Shown here piece after piece: positions 41,768 through 51,868 of a DNA stretch of 64,000 nucleotides (its first letter is position 1; the number at the start of each line of letters is the position of its first letter). Source of the stretch: Tritrichomonas musculus (lineage: Eukaryota; Parabasalia; Tritrichomonadida; Tritrichomonadidae); contig JAPFFF010000004.1 of the NCBI GenBank assembly GCA_039105265.1, positions 4,526,001 through 4,590,000 of the forward strand. The letters run 5' to 3'. Below the pieces are notes generated by a model. It was not told where the DNA came from, searched no databases, and saw nothing but the letters and a program-made list of their open reading frames with translations. A program made the position numbers and the translations under genes.

Positions 41768-42038
41768 AATTGTACTTTAATTCAAATATTATTTTATAAA
41801 ATTATATTATGCTTTATTATTTGATATGTGTATTTTGATTTTATAGTAATATATCTGAAACTATAAAAACTATCAATTAGTTTCTGACATACAATAATAA
41901 TTATTAATGAATTAAAATTTGAAAAAAATGAATTGTAATATTAAAAAGTTGAAAAAGTATAAAAAAAAAAAGAGGGAAAATAGATCAGCGGGACTCGATG
42001 TTTAATAAATCTCGTTACCGCATTCAGCTAAAACAGCT

Positions 42039-43256
42039 TTAATGTTGGCGGGCAGCTTCGACAGCTTTTTCACCAGCTTCTGTTAAGTTAGAAGCAGTGA
42101 CGATTGGAAGGCCAGATTGTTTGAAGAGTTTCTTACCCATGTCAACATTGGTACCTTCAAGACGGACAACGAGTGGAACCTTAAGACCAACTTTCTTGAC
42201 TGCGCCGATAACACCTTTGGCGATCATATCGCATTTAACAATACCACCGAAAATGTTAACAAGGATTGCCTTAACCTTTGGATTTGAAGTGATGATTTCG
42301 AAACCTTCAGTAACAGCTTCTTCAGAAGCAGCACCACCAAGATCGAGGAAGTTTGCTGGATCACCACCGGCAAGCTTAATGACATCCATTGTTGCCATAG
42401 CAAGACCAGCTCCGTTAACGAGGCAAGCGATATCACCATCGAGTGGAACATAGTTAAGTCCGAACTTTTCTGCACGAAGTTCCATTGGGTTGATTTGTTT
42501 AAGATCACGGTATCCGAAGATTTGTTTTTGGCGGTATGAAGCTGAATCATCAAAGTTGAACTTTGAGTCGACTGTGATAATACGTCCGTCTGTTGTTTCA
42601 GCAAGTGGGTTAACTTCAACTTGAGTAGCATCTGATCCAACGAAAAGTTTCCAAAGTTTTTGCATTTCGACAACACCTGATTCATAAGACTTTCCACGAA
42701 GTCCGAGCTTAGCAGCAAGGCGGCGAGCAACTGGTTCTGTGATACCGTAAATTCCATCAAGAACTTCCTTGAAAATTGCTTCTGGATGGTTCTTGGCAAC
42801 TTCTTCGATTTCAACACCACCTTGTGTTGAGGCGATAACAACTGGTGCTTGGGCAGTACGATCGAGAAGAATGGCGAAGTAAAGCTCACTTTTGATTTCG
42901 ACTGGGTCTGAAAGCATAACGCAATTGCAGAGGGCTCCATCAGCTCCTGTTTGTTTTGTACGAAGGTGACGGCCGATCATATGAGCTGCAACTTCACGTG
43001 CTTCTTCAGCTGATTTGACGAAGTGAACACCTGATTTGTAACCATCTTCAACCCATGTTCCTTTTCCACGACCACCAGCATAAACTTGGGCTTTGACGAC
43101 GCATGCTGGAAGACCAATCTTTTTGAAAGCACTGGCAGCTTCATCTGGGTTACGTGCGACAACATTGACTCCTGCAGAAACATTGAACTTGTTGCAAATT
43201 TCCTTGGATTGGTATTCGAGAATGTTGAACTTGCGTGAAAAGCTAGAACACAGCAT
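42039..43256 (-). CDS. SCSb: Succinyl-CoA synthetase beta subunit, hydrogenosomal
   Basis: The protein has 405 residues. It couples succinyl-CoA + ADP + Pi to succinate + CoA + ATP, the substrate-level phosphorylation step of hydrogenosomes. The N-terminus MLCSSFSRKFN is a typical short trichomonad hydrogenosomal presequence with arginine near the cleavage region. Mature signatures are LLEYQSKE-like FNILEYQSKEI, the ATP-grasp segment VKAQVYAGGRGKGTW, EVNPLAET with metal-binding residues, and the CoA-ligase part LVNGAGLAMATMD, GGAASEEAV and VNIFGGIVKCD. Length equals the family norm. Codon use is strongly biased to C- and G-ending codons, as for a highly expressed gene. Two tandem TCACTT motifs precede the start. 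Confidence 0.97.
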   Translation of the reverse strand: MLCSSFSRKFNILEYQSKEICNKFNVSAGVNVVARNPDEAASAFKKIGLPACVVKAQVYAGGRGKGTWVEDGYKSGVHFVKSAEEAREVAAHMIGRHLRTKQTGADGALCNCVMLSDPVEIKSELYFAILLDRTAQAPVVIASTQGGVEIEEVAKNHPEAIFKEVLDGIYGITEPVARRLAAKLGLRGKSYESGVVEMQKLWKLFVGSDATQVEVNPLAETTDGRIITVDSKFNFDDSASYRQKQIFGYRDLKQINPMELRAEKFGLNYVPLDGDIACLVNGAGLAMATMDVIKLAGGDPANFLDLGGAASEEAVTEGFEIITSNPKVKAILVNIFGGIVKCDMIAKGVIGAVKKVGLKVPLVVRLEGTNVDMGKKLFKQSGLPIVTASNLTEAGEKAVEAARQH

Positions 43257-43259
43257 TTA

Positions 43260-43270
43260 AAGTGAAGTGA
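43260..43270 (-). promoter_or_regulatory. Tandem initiators of succinyl-CoA synthetase beta
   Basis: On the minus strand TCACTTCACTT contains two overlapping TCACTT initiators whose A residues lie 11 and 7 bases before the ATG. Both match the trichomonad Inr and predict two alternative very short leaders. Confidence 0.6.
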
Positions 43271-44174
43271 TCACTTAGCTCAGAAAAATTAGACGGTTAG
43301 TAATAAATTTCTGAGAATAACGGCTTATAATTGGCTGCTCAAACAGAAATTTCAAGCACCATATCACATTAAAAAGATTTATTTGATAAAAAAAAATGCT
43401 TAAAAATCTCTATTAATTTTTTATTGATATCATTACGTTTCTTTCCTATTTTAGCCTTATTTTGTTGTTAAATCTATATAGATTTTGAGTTTGACACAAT
43501 GACTTTCATAAAAAACTCTTATTGAAATTTATCTGATAAGTTGTTATTTTTTAACTTTCTTTCATATTGTGATTGCATATTAATGAGTGTCTTTGTTCGT
43601 TTATTTATCAGAAGGTACAATAAAACATACTGAAGGCATCTTTTTGGTTTATTTATCTTTCAAAGATGGTCCAATTTAATTCAAAAAAAAGTTATAACTT
43701 TTTCAATAACATAAAACTTTTCAATAATATAAAACTTTTTTATTACTGTCGCATCTATGAAATAGCCTTATTACTTTATCAACTATATACTGTTATCAAA
43801 AATTACTTAATGAATTTATTTAAGTTACCGAACTGATTTTTTAATCAATTTATTAATTGGAGCCATATTCTACGTTCACAAAATTGTCATTTTGCTAGAG
43901 ATCTGAGTGATTTCTAATAAAGTTATATTTATTTCCCCAATAATTGATTTTTAGTTATCATTAAATTGAAATTATTTTTTTCATAAAAACTACAAAAATT
44001 CTAACTAATTGGTCCAAATGTAAGTTTGAGCACAAATATCAAGGAACTTAAATTCTTTTACCAAATCAATTCATTCTTACTTTCTTCCATTGCAATGATT
44101 CATAAAATATAAAATTTTATCAAAGTTATGAAAAAATTCTGTGAGATCTATGAAATAAAAATTTTATTTCTAAA
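43271..44174. other. Divergent intergenic region
   Basis: It separates the minus-strand synthetase gene from the plus-strand Sel1 gene. AT-rich with a near-duplicate (TTTTTCAATAACATAAAACTTTT twice near 43700). No gene or RNA is seen. Confidence 0.55.
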
Positions 44175-45335
44175 ATGAAAAAATCAAAGATATCAGTTCA
44201 AAAATTAAGCCAAAAAGAAATTTTCAATAACGCCTGTGCCATTTTTCAAGGTGATGGTGTTCCAATGGATAAAAAAGCAGGATGTTCTTTATTTAAAATG
44301 GCAGCCGATAAAGGATATGTTCCAGCAATGTTAAATTATGCAATTATTTTGGAAAATGGAGATGGAATACCAGCTAATAAGAAAGAGGCTGCACGATATT
44401 ATAAAATGGGTGCAGATAAAGGGGATTTAGATTGTATGTATCATTATGCTCTTTCATTACAAGATGGAGATGGAATTCCTGTTGATGGAAAAGAAGCTGC
44501 ACGATACTATAAAATGGGAATTGAGAAAGGCCATAACATCTGTATGTATAATTACGCAGTAATGAATTCAAAAGGCGAAGGAATTCCACAAAATCTTGAA
44601 GAAAGCGCAAAATATTTTAAAATGGCTGGTGAAAATGGAGTTCCCGCTGGCTATGCACAATATGCATTTTGTCTAACATTAGGTGAAGGTGTTCAAAAAA
44701 ATCAAAATGAAGCTGCAAAGTACTATAAATTAGCTGCTGACAATGGAGTAGTTGTTGCTTGTTCAATTTATGGTTCTTTAGCCGAATGTGGTGATGGTGT
44801 TCAGGTTAATCTCGAAGAAGCTCTCAAATACTACAAAATGGGATATGAGAATGGAGATGAAGAGGCTTTGCAAAAATACGAAAAATGTAAAAAACGTATG
44901 GAAAATCAAAAACAAAAGAAGCAAACTAATAATTCAAAACCAAATGCTAAATCCAAATCACCTATAAAAACAAATCGCAAAAATAATTCTCAAGCAAACA
45001 ACAAACAACAATCAAATGATAATTCACAGCTAAATATCAAAGTACAACTAAATAATGATACCCAACCAATAAATAATAATAATAATAATATCAAAAAAAA
45101 TGACGATCATATATCAGAGCCCAATGATAAATCTCTTACAAATGCTCTGCTAAATTCCGATCTTCAGCAAAATATGGATGCTACAGCAGAGAAAGATCAA
45201 TCAAACAGTTTACAACAAAAAAGTAGCATTTTTCCGTCGCAAGGAATGCAAGCAAGCGATTATTGTGATAATAAAAGTTCCGAGCAAGCAAAAAATTATG
45301 AAAATGAACAATCAAAATGTTGTATTTTAATTTGA
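44175..45335 (+). CDS. Sel1-repeat protein with N/Q-rich tail and CaaX box
   Basis: The protein has 386 residues. Six Sel1 repeats occupy ~12-235, each with the core EAARYYKMGADKGD or a close variant. Residues ~240-375 are a disordered N/Q/K-rich linker with an (N)n run. The chain ends ...KCCILI, so the last four residues, CILI, form a CaaX box; a terminal Ile favours geranylgeranylation, with a second Cys beside it. This predicts membrane attachment of the Sel1 scaffold, unlike the larger paralogue at 38774, which ends KKIRK. The start ATG at 44175 is the first in frame. Prenylation is inferred from the motif only. Confidence 0.87.
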   Translation: MKKSKISVQKLSQKEIFNNACAIFQGDGVPMDKKAGCSLFKMAADKGYVPAMLNYAIILENGDGIPANKKEAARYYKMGADKGDLDCMYHYALSLQDGDGIPVDGKEAARYYKMGIEKGHNICMYNYAVMNSKGEGIPQNLEESAKYFKMAGENGVPAGYAQYAFCLTLGEGVQKNQNEAAKYYKLAADNGVVVACSIYGSLAECGDGVQVNLEEALKYYKMGYENGDEEALQKYEKCKKRMENQKQKKQTNNSKPNAKSKSPIKTNRKNNSQANNKQQSNDNSQLNIKVQLNNDTQPINNNNNNIKKNDDHISEPNDKSLTNALLNSDLQQNMDATAEKDQSNSLQQKSSIFPSQGMQASDYCDNKSSEQAKNYENEQSKCCILI

Positions 45336-45639
45336 AATAATATTTACATAATTTGACTCCATCTAATCTTAATTGCTTAGACAGTCATTCATTGTTAGAT
45401 ATAGCATAACATATAATTTAAATTATATGCAATTGTATTTTGCCAAAGTGAATAAAATAAGATGTTGGAAATCTGATTCTTGTCACGAATTCTTTAAAAA
45501 ATTTCTTGAATATTGAATTTCAATTGAAAATTGAATAAACGTTGTAAAGTTTTCAATTGCATATGACAAAAAAAATGAAAGACATACATGATTTTATAAA
45601 TAGCAGTTGTTACTTTTATGTTTTATATAAAATATAAAA
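45336..45639. other. Spacer after the Sel1 gene
   Basis: 304 bp of AT-rich 3' flank with no supported feature. Confidence 0.5.
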
Positions 45640-46555
45640 TAGGGATAGTTATCAATGTCGGCATTTATCTGGTTTCAGTAAAAAAAAATTTTATCAATAA
45701 AAAAAACTTCCAATTTCTGATAAATATTATGGTGTTTGGATCATAATATCTAGCTTTAAATGTATATATATCACTCTGTTGTGGATCGGTATTCTTTCGT
45801 GGAACTGTTCTAACTGTATTACATAACTTGCCATTGTTTTTGGTGAATCACATTGTCTCTTGTAGTATATCATCACTTTATGTTCTGATGTCGAACTTAC
45901 TAGTATTTGGATTACATCTAAACAGAGTATTAAGGGTCTTATAATCTTGTTTATTGGTTAACTAGAAAATCGCTCTTTTAAGTAATGTTAAGATTGTTTG
46001 AGTTGTGTTCTTGTTCTTACTCATTTGTATATGAAAATAGTTTTTCACATTTCTTGCTCAAAAACAATACCATATTACTTATAACACGAATGATACAAGG
46101 TTCTAGAAACAGCCTTAAATACACTTTCTCAATCTTTTCATATATTATCCATCTACTTATTAGATTTGCACTCGAGGATATTATCGCTAATTCTGCATCT
46201 AAGTAAGCTAGTACCTTTCCATCCATAACATTCTATTTCCTCGACGACATAACCTTCTTTAACTATGTCATTCATCTCCTGGAACTTTTTACTATTATTG
46301 TTTTGTGATCGATCTAATCTGTTCTACACTTATTGTATATGTTTCATATACTTCATCATATAACTTGTCCTTTTTTCGATAAAAATCCAATACACTGACT
46401 ATATCTATTACTGGTTGTAGGCTTTTGAACTTCTTAATGAAAAACCATTCACCAGTATCTCTGCCACAGATCTTATTAGTTTCATCCAACTTATACCAAT
46501 CATCTTAATTCTAGTAGATAACGTATAAGACATTTGGTATTTATTTCCCTAAATC
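45640..46555 (-). pseudogene. Decayed coding remnant beside the Maverick terminus
   Basis: Minus-strand frames with protein-like composition occur here, the clearest at 46295-46489 (KICGRDTGEWFFIKKF, YDEVYETYTISVEQI). Base composition is less AT-biased than true spacer. The remnant is broken several times. Family is unknown; it may be a virus-like relic or a lost host gene. It ends next to the inferred Maverick left end. Confidence 0.4.
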
Positions 46556-46696
46556 CATACAAGTAGTATATACGAGTCGGTTTCCGTTGGGGCCACGCTA
46601 CGCTTAAGCCCACGCGTCAACACGAACTCGTGATAAAAATAAAAAAAAAAAAATAAAAATGAAAAAAAAAAAAAAAAAAAAAAATTTTTCTTCAAC

Positions 46697-46996
46697 TTGT
46701 TTTTTTCTTGAAGTACTACTAGGGACCTAAACAACTACCTCGGGTCCCCACTACTTGTTTTTTCTTGAAGTACTACTAGGGACCTAAACAACTACCTCGG
46801 GTCCCCACTACTTGTTTTTTTCTTGAAGTACTACTAGGGACCTAAACAACTACCTCGGGTCCCCACTACTACTAGGGACCTAAACAACTACCTCGGGTCC
46901 CCACTACTTGTTTTTCTTGAAGTACTACTAGGGACCTAAACAACTACCTCGGGTCCCCACTACTACTAGGGACCTAAACAACTACCTCGGGTCCCT
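46697..46996. repeat. Maverick subterminal tandem repeat
   Basis: Six copies of AGGGACCTAAACAACTACCT plus CGGGTCC. Four of these are preceded by a CTTGTTTTTTTCTTGAAGTA block, giving a unit near 58 bp; the others are shortened. Simple subterminal repeats are usual in Mavericks. Confidence 0.85.
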
Positions 46997-47244
46997 CATA
47001 GTCTATTTTGATGTTCAGCTATAGAGATACGTGCACCAATTGACTTCAATAATAACTTAGCTTTTTCAATGTCTTCAAAGAGTTCTTTGTATGACTTGAT
47101 TATATTTATCATTATATCGAATTGACTAGCTATTTTATCATCATCTTCATTCATACATTTTCCAAATATCTTGTCTTTAATAACTTTAAATCTTGCATAT
47201 AGAGCTTCTGCGTCATTATTCAGTCCGTTAAGAGCGCTATTCAT
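46996..47244 (-). CDS. Maverick small helical protein
   Basis: 82 residues, open throughout and predicted almost entirely alpha-helical with a C-terminal heptad-like segment (DIEKAKLLLKSIGARISIAE). No family is recognised. It is the first gene inside the left terminal repeats, on the minus strand together with the next small gene. Confidence 0.6.
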   Translation of the reverse strand: MNSALNGLNNDAEALYARFKVIKDKIFGKCMNEDDDKIASQFDIMINIIKSYKELFEDIEKAKLLLKSIGARISIAEHQNRL

Positions 47245-47285
47245 TTAAGACAAAAATAAAAAAAATAACAATAAAATAAAAGAAG

Positions 47286-47531
47286 TTAAATTTTACTAAG
47301 TAGTTCGTCTATATGAGGTAGTTCAGTTTTTTCAGTTTGAACACCTACATCTAGAAGTTCTTCTTTCTCTTCTTCTTCTTTCTCTTGATGTTCATAATAG
47401 TTTTTATACAAGTTTACTCGCTTTTTTTTCTTTGGAAACTTGATAACGTTTTTTTCTTTGTCATCGAGAGGATAATAAAGAGGTCCTTTATCATCAATTC
47501 CTTCAACAATGATTGTCCCCCACTTGCTCAT
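47286..47531 (-). CDS. Maverick small charged protein with GVQTE motif
   Basis: 81 residues. A short beta-like start (KWGTIIVEG) is followed by a basic block (KFPKKKKR), a glutamate run and DVGVQTEKTE near the C-terminus. The last motif resembles LC8 dynein light chain ligands and recurs in other proteins of this element. The family is otherwise unknown. Confidence 0.65.
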   Translation of the reverse strand: MSKWGTIIVEGIDDKGPLYYPLDDKEKNVIKFPKKKKRVNLYKNYYEHQEKEEEEKEELLDVGVQTEKTELPHIDELLSKI

Positions 47532-47582
47532 ACAAAAATAAAAATGAAATGAAAATATTTAAATCATTCAAAAAGTGAGAAA

Positions 47583-47918
47583 ATGTCATTTGTGCCACTC
47601 AAAGGCTTTACTAACGACTATGAAATACTGAATAGGTACCCCTTTACTATAAGACGTAAGAGTAATCATTTTATATGCAAGGATGCAAAACATATAAAGG
47701 GGTATATACGTGTATGTCTAAATGGCGACTACTACTTGAAACATGTACTTATAGCAAGACAGTTCATACCTAATGATGACCCACAACATAAAATAGAGGT
47801 AGACCATATCAATAGGAATAGGGCTGACTACCATCTAAGCAACTTAAGATGGATAACCCCAACTGATAGTAACTATAACAGGGATATGCCTAAAATTATA
47901 AATGCGAGGGCAGATTAA
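47583..47918 (+). CDS. HNH endonuclease (NUMOD4-HNH type)
   Basis: 111 residues. The N-terminal GFTNDYEILNRYPFTIRRK matches the NUMOD4 DNA-binding element that precedes many phage and organelle HNH homing nucleases. The C-terminal half has the HNH core: VDHINRNRADYHLSNLRWIT with the DH and N-x8-N-x-R pattern, followed by SNYNR. Length is that of free-standing HNH proteins. Its 3' end overlaps the 3' end of the convergent gene by 23 bp. It may be a homing passenger within the Maverick rather than a core gene. Confidence 0.85.
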   Translation: MSFVPLKGFTNDYEILNRYPFTIRRKSNHFICKDAKHIKGYIRVCLNGDYYLKHVLIARQFIPNDDPQHKIEVDHINRNRADYHLSNLRWITPTDSNYNRDMPKIINARAD

Positions 47919-48147
47919 CTATATATAGTTCTAAGAACTCCAAAGCAAAGTGTTCAATTCGACCTAAAAAATCAACATCATTATCTATCCTCATTATTTG
48001 AAGATGTTCAGGTTTGAAATACTGAGCTGATAATTCTTTTATAGTCTTCATCAATTTTTTTCTTCTAGTTTCATCACTCTCTACACTATATTCATGGATG
48101 TTCGATAGAATTCTAACGAGGATATACATACGGTCTGATTGAGACAT
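47896..48147 (-). CDS. Maverick small hypothetical protein
   Basis: 83 residues from MSQSDRMYI. A longer upstream frame would run into the divergent protease gene six bases away, so this start is preferred. The composition is helical and charged. No family is recognised. Confidence 0.6.
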   Translation of the reverse strand: MSQSDRMYILVRILSNIHEYSVESDETRRKKLMKTIKELSAQYFKPEHLQIMRIDNDVDFLGRIEHFALEFLELYIVNLPSHL

Positions 48148-48153
48148 TTTATA

Positions 48154-49710
48154 ATGATAAAAATGACAAGTGATAAAGGCACACAAACTAAACCTAACAA
48201 TAAAATACAACTACTACAATGTACTTTTAAATTTCGACCTAAACTAGTTGATAGAGATGTTGCAAGATTAACAAGAGGTTTGGGTCAAACTATATGGAAG
48301 TTCTCTAATAATCAAATAAATCTACAAAAATTATATGAGACATATTTAAATACTAGTATAGCTTTTAAAGACGTACTTGAATTTGCTAATAGACTCAAGA
48401 GAGAGAGACCAAAAGCAAAATTTACAGGTTGTGTTTTTGCAATTAAGAAAAATCAAGATGATAAAGATGAACATGGACATTACATAACAGTATTAAAGCC
48501 ATATCAATATACTCTCCAGGAATCAACAACAGGTATATTAACAGAGATAAAATTACATTATGATATTATCAACATAAGGATATCTCGAATGAAGACTGAG
48601 GAGGAAAAACAAGCAGCTAGAGAACTGAGAGAGCAGATGAAAGAAAGAACATTGAAAAGTGATAAGAAAGAATATAAAACTAGAGGTATTCAAACAGATG
48701 ATATACCAGAATTGGCTCCATTACCCAGACCTCCAACTTTAAATCGAAATGATTATCATCTTAACCTTAGGAAAATCGGTAGGAACCGACCCACAAATGT
48801 TGAGCCACCAACAAGGGACCAAAATCAAAACAGAATTCAACTTTTACTTCAAAGTAGTACAAATTTAGACGAGGATGATAGACCTAAGAAAAAATCAAAA
48901 CAACCTAAGACAAAATCAAAACGACCTCGTTCACCTTCACCTCCACCTCCACCACCTCCTCCTCCTTCATCACCACCTCCACAGTTTCCATCATCGCATA
49001 CCTCTCGAGGTACTAGTCCTCCTCCAAGAGAACCCCGTATGACACCACAGAAGACAGGAGAGTATACAGTAGACCAAAGACGTCATAAAATTCATGATTG
49101 GAGGAGTTTAGTCAATGATGAAAATATAGAAGAAGATGTTATTGATGACTACTTGAAACTTCTATATAACAAAGGAAAGAGATTGAATAAACAACCTGGT
49201 CAAAATGAGGCAGAGTTTGATAAAAAGAAAATATTGGTTTTACCTACTGCATTTTATACCCTCCTTTCTAGAGCATATGAGACTAATGATATGGAAAAAA
49301 TACATGAACTGATGAAAAGTCCTATCTCAGGTAAACAGTCATTTTCACATTTCGATAAAGTATTTGTCCCCATTTGTTCAGATGGAGAACATTGGGTTTT
49401 ATGTATTGTTCGATATTCAAAGAAAATAATCGAATGCTATGACTCTGAGAATAAGTCAATGGCACCAGAGGTAAAGACACTTAATAAGTGGATCAATATT
49501 TCAGGAACAGGTAAGTTAAAAGCAAAATATTATGATGTACCTAGTCAAAGGAATAACAAGGATTGTGGAGTGTTTCTAATGGAATCTTGTCGTACCTTTT
49601 TGCATGAAGGAAATGGTAAGTTTAAACAACGCAATATGCCAGATATTAGAAAGAGAATACTTCGAGAACTTCAAAACAATGAATTAGAAACAGATGTTGT
49701 ATATAAATAA
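48154..49710 (+). CDS. Maverick cysteine protease (adenain/Ulp1-like) with long N-terminal region
   Basis: 518 residues from the ATG at 48154 (48163 is an alternative). The protease lies at ~330-500: a His in GEHWVL (~411), an Asp in ECYDSE (~429), a Gln in VPSQRNN (~464) and a Cys in KDCGVF (~471), the His-Asp-Gln-Cys order of clan CE proteases. The Maverick protease is thought to mature capsid proteins as adenain does. The N-terminal ~250 residues are not adenain-like and include KGTQTK and RGIQTDD motifs, then a proline-rich hinge (~255-290). The fused N-terminal part may be a separate functional region. Confidence 0.9.
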   Translation: MIKMTSDKGTQTKPNNKIQLLQCTFKFRPKLVDRDVARLTRGLGQTIWKFSNNQINLQKLYETYLNTSIAFKDVLEFANRLKRERPKAKFTGCVFAIKKNQDDKDEHGHYITVLKPYQYTLQESTTGILTEIKLHYDIINIRISRMKTEEEKQAARELREQMKERTLKSDKKEYKTRGIQTDDIPELAPLPRPPTLNRNDYHLNLRKIGRNRPTNVEPPTRDQNQNRIQLLLQSSTNLDEDDRPKKKSKQPKTKSKRPRSPSPPPPPPPPPSSPPPQFPSSHTSRGTSPPPREPRMTPQKTGEYTVDQRRHKIHDWRSLVNDENIEEDVIDDYLKLLYNKGKRLNKQPGQNEAEFDKKKILVLPTAFYTLLSRAYETNDMEKIHELMKSPISGKQSFSHFDKVFVPICSDGEHWVLCIVRYSKKIIECYDSENKSMAPEVKTLNKWINISGTGKLKAKYYDVPSQRNNKDCGVFLMESCRTFLHEGNGKFKQRNMPDIRKRILRELQNNELETDVVYK

Positions 49711-49731
49711 AGACTTTTTATTCAACTCGAA

Positions 49732-50733
49732 ATGGAATTACCACCAAGTGTTAAAACTCTTTATCCTAATCGAGATAATATAGTTAATGATGGTAATACA
49801 CCTCTTCCAATCGAAACAGCCTACTTCCTTGAGGATGCTCAACATGATAAAGCTAAGTTTAATAGGTATTGGTTTAATTTCCCACCAGAATGGTCAACTG
49901 CAAACAAAGGGGAATCTATTGTTGGCGTTCGTTCAGCACATATCATTAAGAGACGACGCAAAATGGAAGTAGAGATTGAAATATATAAGATACATAAGAA
50001 AACATATGAGTTTGTCTGTGGTGGAACATGGAATGATGGAACACTAAAAGAAGACTATATAACTGGTACTAATCATGAATATGGATTCTTCAAAGTCATT
50101 GATTGGGTGTCAATCGATGGAGATTTACGTGGATTTTTTGATGCAGTTAATCATGCATTCAAGTCATACATTAAAACTTCTTCATTAGACAAATTTGTTC
50201 AAAATGATGACAATATACAGGATAGAGATATACAAACAGATGGATATTATGATAAAAATGGTTTTCATGAAATTATTTATACAGAAAGAAATAAAGCAGA
50301 GAATCATAAATACTACTATACTAACAGTAAGAATGAACAAGATTGGGAGTATACCGCACCATATATGAACTTTTTCAAACTTAAATCCTGGAATGATGAT
50401 TTTGCAGATGTGTTTAATATAGGTAATGGCATATTTCAAAATAAACCAGAAAAATATCAAACATGGAGTAAGGAATTAATATTCGATAATATATGGGACA
50501 GACAATCATGCAAAATATATTCATCGATAGGTGAACAAGCATTACATAATTATATAGGAAATAGCGATGTTGAATATAGTCCTATTAAATACTTCAAGTT
50601 AAACTCAATGGACCAAAGGTTTTGGATAGACTTCTATAGTGATGTTCATTATTATTGTCCAACCAAACTACCTCCAAATGATTCATTTGTTATCGAAATG
50701 CAATTCCTTCAATATGATAAGATGTTTATTTAA
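49732..50733 (+). CDS. Maverick hypothetical protein, candidate virion component
   Basis: 333 residues, rich in aromatic residues (W/Y/F) and beta-strand patterns, with two similar halves each containing a F-F-K-x-I/L-x-W segment (FFKVIDWVS and FFKLKSWND). They are joined by a polar linker carrying DRDIQTDG. Lying between protease and integrase and having a duplicated beta-rich layout, it could be a structural or attachment protein. No family is recognised. The repeat of FFK-x-W halves is seen directly; the role is inference. Confidence 0.75.
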   Translation: MELPPSVKTLYPNRDNIVNDGNTPLPIETAYFLEDAQHDKAKFNRYWFNFPPEWSTANKGESIVGVRSAHIIKRRRKMEVEIEIYKIHKKTYEFVCGGTWNDGTLKEDYITGTNHEYGFFKVIDWVSIDGDLRGFFDAVNHAFKSYIKTSSLDKFVQNDDNIQDRDIQTDGYYDKNGFHEIIYTERNKAENHKYYYTNSKNEQDWEYTAPYMNFFKLKSWNDDFADVFNIGNGIFQNKPEKYQTWSKELIFDNIWDRQSCKIYSSIGEQALHNYIGNSDVEYSPIKYFKLNSMDQRFWIDFYSDVHYYCPTKLPPNDSFVIEMQFLQYDKMFI

Positions 50734-50739
50734 AAATAA

Positions 50740-51858
50740 ATGAGTAAAGAAGAACCAACCCCATATGAAAAATTATACAACAAAGCTAAATGGAGGACCT
50801 TGGACAAATACCTTAGCATGGCAAAACAAGAGAATCTGAATGAAGAGGAAGCAAAGAAATACTTTGATGAAAGAGTAGTACATGATAAGAGAGTACCAAA
50901 AGCACAATATATACCTATCGTATCGAAACACCCTGATGGTTATCAAATGGATACCTTCATTAACAATAAAGAGGCAGGTGGGTTGAATTATCTAATGTTC
51001 ATCAATATCAACACTCGAAAAGCATATGCATATCCTATGAATGGTAAAGGAGCAAGGGAAGTATTGGCAGCACTTCATAAATTTGTTAATGATGTACCTC
51101 ATGTATATTCAATAACAAGTGATGAGGATGCTGCATATTTATCATCAACTGTATTAGACTTCATGAGAGAGAAGAACATAAAATACCGAACAACAACTGA
51201 GAATAACCATAATGTACTTGGCATTATTAATAGATTTATGAGAACTATAAGAGATGCTATTGGTGAAAATAGGTTTATTCAACCAAAGGAGATGCATGAT
51301 TTGGTAAACATATATAATAACTCTCCTCATAGGTCTTTAGATAATAAAGCACCTAATGATATTACTCCAGAGGATGAAATAAAGTACATCCAAAAGAATG
51401 CACGCATTAACCCATATCATTTTAATCCAGGTGAGAAGGTCAGGTTAGTACTCGAAAAAGAACCATTTGGTAAAAGAAGAAGTAATTTGTCTAATGAGTC
51501 TTATATAGTTGACTCACAAAAAGGTAACCAGTTTGTGGTCAAGTCCAAAGATGGTTCAACAAGTTCATTCCCTGGATATAGGTTGTTAAGGACAAGAGAC
51601 AAAAGGATTAAAGTAGCTGAAAGACTAAATGAAGGTAAAGAAGGTATTATTGAAAAAATATATAACTTTGATGAAGATACTGGTAAGTATGATTTAAAAT
51701 GGGAAGGAGTCGAAGGTGATGATGCCTTTGCTAGACAAACTATTAGAGATGTAAGGAGAGGTAATCCATTAGTACTTGGTACAGCAGAAAGACAATATTG
51801 GTTGGAACAAAAGAAGAAAGGAGAACCAATACCAGATAAAATTATGAAATACATTTAA
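50740..51858 (+). CDS. Maverick retroviral-type integrase with chromodomain-like tail
   Basis: 372 residues. The DDE core (~65-200) includes QMDTF, TSDEDAAY and a later acidic block in the RSLDNKAPND region typical of integrases of this class. The C-terminal ~90 residues contain EKIYNFDEDTGKYDLKWEG, a chromodomain-like strand set that may direct insertion to particular chromatin. The integrase of Mavericks inserts the element with a 6-bp target duplication. It starts six bases after the previous stop. It looks whole. Confidence 0.92.
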   Translation: MSKEEPTPYEKLYNKAKWRTLDKYLSMAKQENLNEEEAKKYFDERVVHDKRVPKAQYIPIVSKHPDGYQMDTFINNKEAGGLNYLMFININTRKAYAYPMNGKGAREVLAALHKFVNDVPHVYSITSDEDAAYLSSTVLDFMREKNIKYRTTTENNHNVLGIINRFMRTIRDAIGENRFIQPKEMHDLVNIYNNSPHRSLDNKAPNDITPEDEIKYIQKNARINPYHFNPGEKVRLVLEKEPFGKRRSNLSNESYIVDSQKGNQFVVKSKDGSTSSFPGYRLLRTRDKRIKVAERLNEGKEGIIEKIYNFDEDTGKYDLKWEGVEGDDAFARQTIRDVRRGNPLVLGTAERQYWLEQKKKGEPIPDKIMKYI

Positions 51859-51868
51859 AAATTTGTAA

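Noticed and set aside
42097-42940. Two long frames over the succinyl-CoA synthetase gene
   Set aside because: Overlap a highly conserved enzyme gene with strong codon bias, which commonly leaves other frames open.
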